Positions 7,266 through 14,381 of a DNA stretch of 14,381 nt are shown here, piece by piece. Source of the DNA: Alphaproteobacteria bacterium (GTDB lineage: Bacteria > Pseudomonadota > Alphaproteobacteria > CAAGCB01 > CAG-977); NCBI GenBank assembly GCA_021639925.1, contig JAJXEL010000043.1, positions 1 to 14,381 on the forward strand, given 5' to 3'. The translations under genes were made by a program, and so were the position numbers. Below the pieces are notes generated by a model. That model was not told the origin of the DNA, made no database searches, and saw only the letters and a program-made list of their open reading frames with translations. Position 1 is the first letter of the stretch; each line of letters opens with the position of its first letter.

Positions 7266-8612
7266 ATGTCTGAAAATAAAATTTGCGCCGTCGTTCTGGC
7301 TGCCGGACAGGGAACAAGAATGAAGTCTTCCCTGCCCAAAGTTCTGCATAAAGTCGCGGGACGTCCCATGGTTTGCCATTTGCTGGCGACCGTTGACGCG
7401 TTAAATGCCCAAAAGGCTGTCGTCGTCGTCGGCCCGGGTATGGATCAGGTTGCCGGCGCCGTCGCGCCACACAGCGTAGCCGTACAGCATAAACAGCAGG
7501 GAACCGGCGACGCGGTCAAAGCGGCGCGCGAAGAACTGCAGGGATTTAAAGGCAGCGTTTTGGTTTTGTACGGCGATACGCCTTTGGTGAAAAAAGAAAC
7601 GCTGGAAGAAATGATCCGTCTGCGCGAAAACGGCGCGGCGGTTGTTGTTTTGGGATTCGAACCCGCTGATCCGGGGCGTTACGGCCGGCTGATCGTTCAT
7701 GACGGCGCGTTGGAAAAAATCGTTGAATTTAAGGACGCTTCCGAACGGGAAAAGGCGGTGCGTTTATGCAATTCCGGCGTGATGTGTCTGGACGGGGAAA
7801 GGTTGTTCGGCTGGCTGGACAGATTGAAAAACGATAATGCCGCGGGAGAATATTATTTGACCGACGTTGTCGCTTTGGCGCGGGCGGACGGGTGTTCCGC
7901 CGCTGTTGTGACCGGAACGGAAGAAGAAATGGCCGGCGCCAATTCGCGCGCCGATCTGGCAATGATTGAAGGCATTGTCCAAAGGCAGCTGCGTGAAAAG
8001 TTTTTGGCGCAGGGCGTGACGATGACGGATCCGGATACGGTTTATTTTTCTTATGACACCGTTTTGGGCAAAGACGTTACGATTGAACCGTCCGTTATTT
8101 TCGAACCGGGCTGCGTGGTGGAAGACGATGTTGAAATTAAAGGATTCTGCCATTTCGAAGGAACGCATATCCGTTCGGGGGCGAAGGTCGGCCCGTTCGC
8201 GCGTCTGCGTCCGGGGGCGGATATCGGGGAAAACTGCCATATCGGCGATTTCGTCGAAATTAAAAACGCGACGATTGAAACGGGCGCGAAGGTGAACCAT
8301 TTATCCTATATCGGGGACGCCAGAATCGGCGAAAAAACAAATATCGGCGCCGGTACGATTACATGCAATTACGACGGTTACTTTAAATCAAAAACGGATA
8401 TCGGCGCGGGGGCTTTTATCGGGTCTGATACGGTAATCGTCGCGCCGTGCGTGATCGGCGACGGCGCAATGACGGCCGCCGGTTCCGTTATTACCAAAGA
8501 CGTGGAAGCCAACGCCATGGCCGTATCGCGCGGCAAACAGACGGCTTTGGCCGGCTGGGCGCAAAAGTTCCGCGAACAGAAAAAAGCGTTAAAAGAAAAA
8601 CTTTCAAAGTAA
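7266..8612 (+). CDS. glmU: GlmU, bifunctional GlcN-1-P acetyltransferase / GlcNAc-1-P uridyltransferase
   Basis: Carries out the last two steps to UDP-GlcNAc, the precursor of peptidoglycan and of the lipid A made by the operon upstream. The 448-residue protein has an N-terminal pyrophosphorylase domain (about 1-225) with LAAGQGTRMKSSLPKVLHKV near residue 12, D104 in YGDTPL (metal ligand) and the CNSGVM segment. The C-terminal beta-helix acetyltransferase domain (about 245-448) contains RLRPGADIGENCHIGDFVE, H345 in KVNHLSYIGD (the catalytic histidine, E. coli H363) and GAGTITCNYDG. The ATG at 7266 has an AAAGGA site about 10 bases upstream. Its TAA stop (8610-8612) overlaps the AAGGA ribosome binding site of glmS, 14 bases ahead of that start. 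Confidence 0.97.
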   Translation: MSENKICAVVLAAGQGTRMKSSLPKVLHKVAGRPMVCHLLATVDALNAQKAVVVVGPGMDQVAGAVAPHSVAVQHKQQGTGDAVKAAREELQGFKGSVLVLYGDTPLVKKETLEEMIRLRENGAAVVVLGFEPADPGRYGRLIVHDGALEKIVEFKDASEREKAVRLCNSGVMCLDGERLFGWLDRLKNDNAAGEYYLTDVVALARADGCSAAVVTGTEEEMAGANSRADLAMIEGIVQRQLREKFLAQGVTMTDPDTVYFSYDTVLGKDVTIEPSVIFEPGCVVEDDVEIKGFCHFEGTHIRSGAKVGPFARLRPGADIGENCHIGDFVEIKNATIETGAKVNHLSYIGDARIGEKTNIGAGTITCNYDGYFKSKTDIGAGAFIGSDTVIVAPCVIGDGAMTAAGSVITKDVEANAMAVSRGKQTALAGWAQKFREQKKALKEKLSK

Positions 8613-8626
8613 GGATTGAATACATT

Positions 8627-10453
<1,827 letters not shown>

Positions 10454-11026
10454 ATGTTGAAAGAAAAAAGCGCGCGGTTATTCAGGCGGTTCAAAAGAAA
10501 TCTGCGTCCGGTTTTGCTTTTATGGCTGCCGGCGGGGATAATCGCCGCTTTTTTCGCTTTTGTTTTATTGTCCGTCGCGTTGTCCAAAGACGCTTCTTTT
10601 TACCCCTGCGCGCGGCATTTAACGCAATGCGCGGGGGAAAATCCGTCTTTGGGACATGTGACGAAATGCGTTTACCAGACGGCCTGGTGCGATGTAACGG
10701 TTGTATGGGACAAGCTGAACGGCAAAAAATTTCCCGATCTGCCGGGGTTGCCTGCCGTTGATGAAAAAGCGGACAAAGCGCTGTTTGAAAAGCTGACTTC
10801 AGATGAATTCCTGGAACAGAGATTTCAGGAATTGGAAGAACAGGAAAGAAATAACTCGCCGGAAACGGATTTGCCGCCGAAAGAAAAATTAAAAGAGTAT
10901 ATGGAACAGCTGCGCGGCGAAAGAATAGCTTTTGAAAAGGAACAGGCGGAAAAAAGAAACGCGTTGGCCGCCGAACGCGAAAAGGAAGCCGGAAACAATA
11001 ATTTAACTGGAAAAAAAGCAAAATAA
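10454..11026 (+). CDS. Unrecognised single-span membrane protein with four cysteines
   Basis: I do not recognise this 190-residue protein. A basic N-terminus (residues 3-18, rich in K and R) precedes one hydrophobic segment at about residues 20-44, so a type II topology with the C-terminus in the periplasm is likely. Just after the membrane come four cysteines, C52, C59, C72 and C79, spaced CX6C-X12-CX6C; this would suit two disulfides or a metal site. From about residue 110 to the end the protein is highly charged (E, K, Q, R), probably helical or coiled-coil, with an N/K-rich tail. Its ATG directly follows the glmS stop (TAAATG), with GGTGGA as a possible ribosome site, so it is likely translationally coupled to glmS. 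It is probably real, given the operon position and coding-like composition. No function is assigned. Confidence 0.75.
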   Translation: MLKEKSARLFRRFKRNLRPVLLLWLPAGIIAAFFAFVLLSVALSKDASFYPCARHLTQCAGENPSLGHVTKCVYQTAWCDVTVVWDKLNGKKFPDLPGLPAVDEKADKALFEKLTSDEFLEQRFQELEEQERNNSPETDLPPKEKLKEYMEQLRGERIAFEKEQAEKRNALAAEREKEAGNNNLTGKKAK

Positions 11027-11036
11027 AGCATATAAA
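11008..11036 (+). promoter_or_regulatory. Possible internal promoter ahead of aroG
   Basis: TGGAAA (11008-11013) and TATAAA (11031-11036) are 17 bases apart, matching the sigma70 -35 at four of six and -10 at five of six positions. They straddle the end of the preceding gene, 30 bases before the aroG ATG. The region is A-rich, so such matches can occur by chance. Confidence 0.25.
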
Positions 11037-11065
11037 CAACCAAAGCTTTTTATAAGGTTGCTGTA

Positions 11066-12445
11066 ATGGAAGAATGGTTGCCCGATTCCTGGCGTTCAAA
11101 ACCGGCGGCTCATTTGCCGGAGTATGCCGACGCGGAACATTTGAAATCTGTCGAATATAAGCTGCGCAAATATCCGCCTTTGGTTTTTGCCGAAGAAGCT
11201 TTTCGCCTGAAAAAATCGTTGGGCGACGTTGCAAACGGCAGGGCTTTTTTGTTGCAGGGCGGCGACTGCGCGGAAAGTTTCGCGGAATTCGGGGCCGGCA
11301 ATATCCGGGATATGTTCCGTATTTTATTGCAGATGGCGGTCGTTTTAATGTTCGGCGCGTCCCGTCCGGTTGTAAAAGTCGGACGTATGGCCGGACAGTT
11401 TGCCAAACCGCGTTCGTCGGCTTATGAAACGATTAACGGCGTAACTTTGCCGTCTTATAAAGGCGATAATATTAACGGTATTGAATTTACGCCGCAGTCC
11501 CGCGCCGCCCAGCCGGACAGAATGTTGCAGGCGTATCATCATGCTTCGGCAACGCTGAATTTGCTGCGGGCTTTTTCTCAGGGCGGTTTCGCCGATTTAA
11601 ACAAGGTGCAGGAATGGAACCTGGGATTTGTCGCCAATTCTTTGCAAGGCGAACAATACCGCCGCTTTGCCGACAGAATCAGCGAAACGCTGGATTTTAT
11701 GGCGGCTTGCGGTATTTCGGCGGATTCTGTTCCTCTGGTGCGCGAAACGCCCTTCTATACGTCGCACGAAGCGCTGCTGCTGCCGTTTGAAGAAGCGATG
11801 ACGCGCGTCGATACGTCGTCGGGCGATTGGTACGATTGTTCGGCGCATATGTTGTGGATCGGGGAAAGAACGCGCGATCCCAAAGGGGCGCATGTCGAAT
11901 TTGCCCGCGGGATCTGCAATCCGGTCGGGGTAAAGGTCGGGCCGAAAACGCAAAGCGACGATCTGCTGCGTTTGTGCGATGTTTTAAATCCGTTAAACGA
12001 AGCCGGCCGCTTGACTTTTATTGTGCGTATGGGGGCCGGCTGTATTGAAAAAAATCTGCCGCCTTTGATCCGTGCCGTTGAAAAAGAAGGCTATCAGGTC
12101 GTTTGGTCGTGCGATCCGATGCACGCGAATACGCAGGTGGCTTCAAACGGGTACAAGACGCGCGATTTCCAGGCGATTTTGGAAGAAGTCAAACGGTTCT
12201 TTGCCGTTCATCAGGCCGAAGGCACGTATGCCGGCGGGCTGCATTTTGAAATGACCGGGCAGGACGTGACCGAATGTGTCGGCGGTTCGCAAAAAATTAC
12301 CGAAGAAAATCTGGCGGAACACTACAGTACTTTGTGCGATCCGCGTTTAAACGCGAATCAGTCTTTGGAACTGGCTTTCCTGGTTGCCGAAATTTTGAAA
12401 AAAAATGCGGCCGCAAAACCGTCACCGACCGTTTTGGCCGAATAG
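11066..12445 (+). CDS. aroG: Class II (plant-like) 3-deoxy-D-arabino-heptulosonate 7-phosphate synthase
   Basis: First step of the shikimate pathway: condenses phosphoenolpyruvate and erythrose 4-phosphate. The 459-residue protein is clearly the class II type. It shows [11 protein letters not shown] at about 64-74, [56 protein letters not shown] and [15 protein letters not shown]. The four metal ligands can be placed as C68, H353, E395 and D425; the spacing of the last three (42 and 30) equals that in the M. tuberculosis enzyme (H369, E411, D441). The long N-terminal regulatory extension of the mycobacterial enzyme is absent, so feedback control may differ. The ATG at 11066 has a modest AAGG site. 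The gene ends 3 bases from a convergent gene. The symbol follows the class II usage in Mycobacterium. Confidence 0.95.
   Translation: MEEWLPDSWRSKPAAHLPEYADAEHLKSVEYKLRKYPPLVFAEEAFRLKKSLGDVANGRAFLLQGGDCAESFAEFGAGNIRDMFRILLQMAVVLMFGASRPVVKVGRMAGQFAKPRSSAYETINGVTLPSYKGDNINGIEFTPQSRAAQPDRMLQAYHHASATLNLLRAFSQGGFADLNKVQEWNLGFVANSLQGEQYRRFADRISETLDFMAACGISADSVPLVRETPFYTSHEALLLPFEEAMTRVDTSSGDWYDCSAHMLWIGERTRDPKGAHVEFARGICNPVGVKVGPKTQSDDLLRLCDVLNPLNEAGRLTFIVRMGAGCIEKNLPPLIRAVEKEGYQVVWSCDPMHANTQVASNGYKTRDFQAILEEVKRFFAVHQAEGTYAGGLHFEMTGQDVTECVGGSQKITEENLAEHYSTLCDPRLNANQSLELAFLVAEILKKNAAAKPSPTVLAE
12398..12440 (-). terminator. Intrinsic terminator for the minus-strand glycosyltransferase, inside the end of aroG
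   Basis: Read on the minus strand, an arm CGGCCAAAAC (12440-12431 with 12436-12440 outermost) pairs with GTTTT (12419-12415) and GGCCG (12412-12408), leaving a 2-base bulge. The stem continues past one mismatch with GTC/GAC around a 3-base loop, so about 13 pairs form in all. Two bases later come eight T (12405-12398). It begins 9 bases after the stop of the glycosyltransferase gene and is antisense to the last aroG codons. Confidence 0.75.
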
Positions 12446-12448
12446 CTT

Positions 12449-14299
12449 TCAGTATGTTCTTTGGCGCAGGGGCTTGGCTTTGCCTGCGTTAATTTGCGCT
12501 TTCCAAAAATTTTCACAGCCTTTAATTTGCCCGTCGCTTAACGGGGCGGCGCGCAGCAAGCGCAGATTCTTTTTGCCCAAAAACGGTTCGACGTATAAAT
12601 TGCTGCCGCCGTTAAAGCATTGGACATAACCGGCGGGAACCGCGCGGTCGTGGCCGAACAGACGGCGATTCGGATATTTCAAAGATGATGCGGCGACAAT
12701 CGTATTATTTTGGCCGGAAAGGTCAATAATGTTTACTTCGGGCAGAACCCAGCTTGCGACGCCGACAAAATCCCATGCGAATAAACGGTTGTCCGATTTT
12801 TTTATACGGCTGCCTTCTTCGCGGGACGGGAAAGTTTTTAACAGTTCTTCTGTCAAAACTTTATGTTCCTGATGACGCAGACCGATTCCCTGGTAAATCA
12901 GTTTTTTCTGCGCGGCGTCCCATTTTTCGGTAAAAAATCCGAACCAGCCGGCTTTTCCGGTGACGGGACGGTATAAAAATTCCGTTTCCCGGCGGGTCTG
13001 CAGGCCTTTTGTCAGATTTCTGTGCGTTCCCGGTATGGCTGAAGCCATTAATAAATAGACCGCTATGAACACAAAAACGGGGCGTATGCTTGAAACGATA
13101 TTTTCCGAAATCATTTTAATTCCGGCCAGGGTACACAGCGGGATAAAGAAACCGAGCGGGCGGTATTCCAGGACGTCGCCGCCCATGATAAACAGGTAAA
13201 AGCCGATGTATGCCGCAAATGTCAGCATCAGCAAAAATAAAATGCCGAATCCGCCCTGCCGTTTAACAACAAATTTAAAGAAAGCCCAGATGACAAAGAA
13301 AAACAGCCAGAAATAAAGGGCATATTCCAAAACGAACGACAAAATGTAATCCCGGCCGAAATCAGGGAACAACCGGTTGTAAAACGCGGTTACGGAATTT
13401 GGAATAACGCTGCCGTAAGTCTGGTACAGCCAGCGATAATAAAACCAGATGGAACCGAGCAATAAAAGGGCGGACAGGCTTTTTAATTTTGAATGTCCGT
13501 GAAAGATGAAATAAATCAGAAAAACAGCTGAAGCCGGAACAAAAATAAAACCTTCGAACCGGCATAAAGCCAGCAGGACGGCCGCAACGGACAAATAAAC
13601 GGGATTTCTGGATTTGTCCGCCGTCGCTTCAAATGTCCACCACAAAACCAAAAAATTAAAAAGGGCGGCTTCCGTTCCCGACGTCATAAAAGCTAAAAAA
13701 GTTCTGTTCATCAGCAGGATCAGGCATACCGCCAGAAATAAAAACAGACTTTTACACTGTATGCGGGGGCGCATATTAACGCGGCGCAAAAAGAAAAAGC
13801 ACAAAACAATCTGCCCCATGGAAAACAGAAATGTCGCCAGATCAGCGCTTCGCGGCGGCGTTAATCCGATTTCCCACAGACCGCGCAAAACCGCCAGCCA
13901 TAGAAAACCGGTAAAACCGCTGACAGGTTCGAACGGCGGCGGGTTGAACGTATATCCCCAGCCTTTGACGGCATTGGATACATATCTGAAGGAAATAAAG
14001 GCGTCGTTTGCCGTAAAAGTGTAAAAAGATCCCGCGGCGGCAAAAACCGCACATAACAACAAAAACAGCAAAACGTATCTGATCTTTCCCGCGGCCGTTT
14101 TGCCGTTCCAGTTTTTCAGATCTGCCGGAGTTTCGAAAATTAACGGTTTTATTCCGAAAATTATGCCACGCAGAAAACCTTTAACGGTGTCGCAATTAAC
14201 GGATCTGATCTTGCCGTACAGCGCGGGACCGTCGCGTTTGATTTTTAATTTAATATCCGTCAGTTTTAATTTTAATTTAAAAAAACGGTTTGCAGTCAT
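12449..14299 (-). CDS. Multi-spanning GT-C-type glycosyltransferase, AftB/ZomB-like
   Basis: Predicted inner-membrane glycosyltransferase that would use a polyprenyl-phosphate sugar donor and act on the periplasmic side. The 616-residue protein has a basic cytoplasmic N-terminus (about 1-72), roughly 11-12 hydrophobic segments between about 73 and 430, and a soluble C-terminal domain (about 440-616). Motifs typical of the AftB-like branch can be read: NDAFISFRY at 98-106 (the acidic D99 in the first external loop), EPVSGFTGFLW at 124-134, TSGTEAALF at 206-214, GGDVLEYRPLGFFIPL, and D526 in IIDLSGQNN. The family includes mycobacterial arabinofuranosyltransferase AftB and Campylobacter ZomB; donor and acceptor here are unknown. 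The ATG at 14299 has GGAA 7 bases upstream and lies 2 bases after the stop of the preceding gene. It converges on aroG with a 3-base gap. Confidence 0.75.
   Translation of the reverse strand: MTANRFFKLKLKLTDIKLKIKRDGPALYGKIRSVNCDTVKGFLRGIIFGIKPLIFETPADLKNWNGKTAAGKIRYVLLFLLLCAVFAAAGSFYTFTANDAFISFRYVSNAVKGWGYTFNPPPFEPVSGFTGFLWLAVLRGLWEIGLTPPRSADLATFLFSMGQIVLCFFFLRRVNMRPRIQCKSLFLFLAVCLILLMNRTFLAFMTSGTEAALFNFLVLWWTFEATADKSRNPVYLSVAAVLLALCRFEGFIFVPASAVFLIYFIFHGHSKLKSLSALLLLGSIWFYYRWLYQTYGSVIPNSVTAFYNRLFPDFGRDYILSFVLEYALYFWLFFFVIWAFFKFVVKRQGGFGILFLLMLTFAAYIGFYLFIMGGDVLEYRPLGFFIPLCTLAGIKMISENIVSSIRPVFVFIAVYLLMASAIPGTHRNLTKGLQTRRETEFLYRPVTGKAGWFGFFTEKWDAAQKKLIYQGIGLRHQEHKVLTEELLKTFPSREEGSRIKKSDNRLFAWDFVGVASWVLPEVNIIDLSGQNNTIVAASSLKYPNRRLFGHDRAVPAGYVQCFNGGSNLYVEPFLGKKNLRLLRAAPLSDGQIKGCENFWKAQINAGKAKPLRQRTY
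12465..12495 (+). terminator. Possible weak terminator for aroG, inside the end of the opposing gene
   Basis: CGCAGG (12465-12470) can pair with CCTGCG (12483-12488) across a 12-base loop, with two further G-U pairs outside. It is followed by TTAATTT instead of a clean T-run. It lies about 20 bases past the aroG stop. The stem is short and the U-tract interrupted, so this is only a candidate. Confidence 0.3.
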
Positions 14300-14301
14300 A
14301 A

Positions 14302-14381
14302 TCAGTTTCCGGAAGGCAAGTAAATACTTTCAGGGGCTTTTTCTAAAATCTGCGCGTATTTTTTAGCCCCCAGCATATCAA
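14302..14381 (-). CDS. C-terminal end of an unidentified gene (truncated by window edge)
   Basis: On the minus strand the frame beginning at 14379 is open from the window edge for 25 codons and ends in TGA at 14304-14302. It reads DMLGAKKYAQILEKAPES and onward to YLPSGN. The other two minus-strand frames are closed by stops here. The TGA sits 2 bases before the ATG of the glycosyltransferase, and the GGAA ribosome site of that gene lies in its last codons, as expected in an operon. Composition looks coding, with a short amphipathic helix. The piece is too short to name. Confidence 0.55.
   Translation of the reverse strand, partial: DMLGAKKYAQILEKAPESIYLPSGN

Noticed and set aside
11042..11051. 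AAAGCTTTTT as a terminator between the unknown gene and aroG
   Set aside because: The self-complementary part is only AAAGCTTT with no loop and no G/C stem.
10491..11234. Antisense frame (247 codons) across the unknown gene and the start of aroG
   Set aside because: It spans a gene junction and the conserved aroG N-terminus, and its translation is low-complexity and R/P-rich, as expected of a shadow frame.

Overview
This window is an ordinary, tightly packed piece of bacterial chromosome, almost certainly from an alphaproteobacterium. Three things point there: the gene order bamA-skp-lpxD-fabZ-lpxA-lpxI-lpxB, the use of LpxI (not LpxH) between lpxA and lpxB, and a plant-like class II DAHP synthase. 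Base composition is moderate (about half G+C by eye, with A/T-rich spacers), lower than in many free-living alphaproteobacteria. I cannot assign a genus. I see no insertion sequence, CRISPR array, tRNA or rRNA gene, or phage gene, and no stretch over about 100 bases lacks a gene.

Region 1 (1-6504, + strand) is an outer-membrane biogenesis operon. It runs from the C-terminal part of BamA (start outside the window) through the periplasmic chaperone Skp/OmpH, LpxD, FabZ, LpxA and LpxI to LpxB. Gaps are 3, 13, 11, 7 and 1 bases, then a 14-base overlap. Together the genes fold outer-membrane proteins (BamA, Skp) and carry lipid A synthesis from UDP-GlcNAc to the disaccharide (LpxA, LpxD, LpxI, LpxB). 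FabZ works on the same hydroxyacyl-ACP pool.

Region 2 (6501-7265) is gph, a HAD phosphatase on the minus strand. It converges on lpxB with the two stop codons sharing TTAA, and diverges from glmU across a 102-base spacer that holds a good sigma70-type promoter for gph.

Region 3 (7266-12445, + strand) is glmU, glmS, an unrecognised single-span membrane protein with four cysteines, and class II DAHP synthase. GlmS and GlmU make UDP-GlcNAc, the precursor used by LpxA in Region 1.

Region 4 (12449-14381, minus strand) is a 616-residue multi-spanning GT-C-type glycosyltransferase resembling the AftB/ZomB-like family. It is preceded by the last 25 codons of another gene whose stop lies 2 bases before its start.

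The most interesting non-coding observation is at the two convergent junctions. There is no intergenic space at either, and in both the terminator-like hairpin plus U-run for the minus-strand gene lies inside the 3' coding end of the opposing plus-strand gene (lpxB and aroG). The least understood gene is the four-cysteine membrane protein after glmS. I did not find a clearly novel multi-gene system here; most genes are housekeeping.
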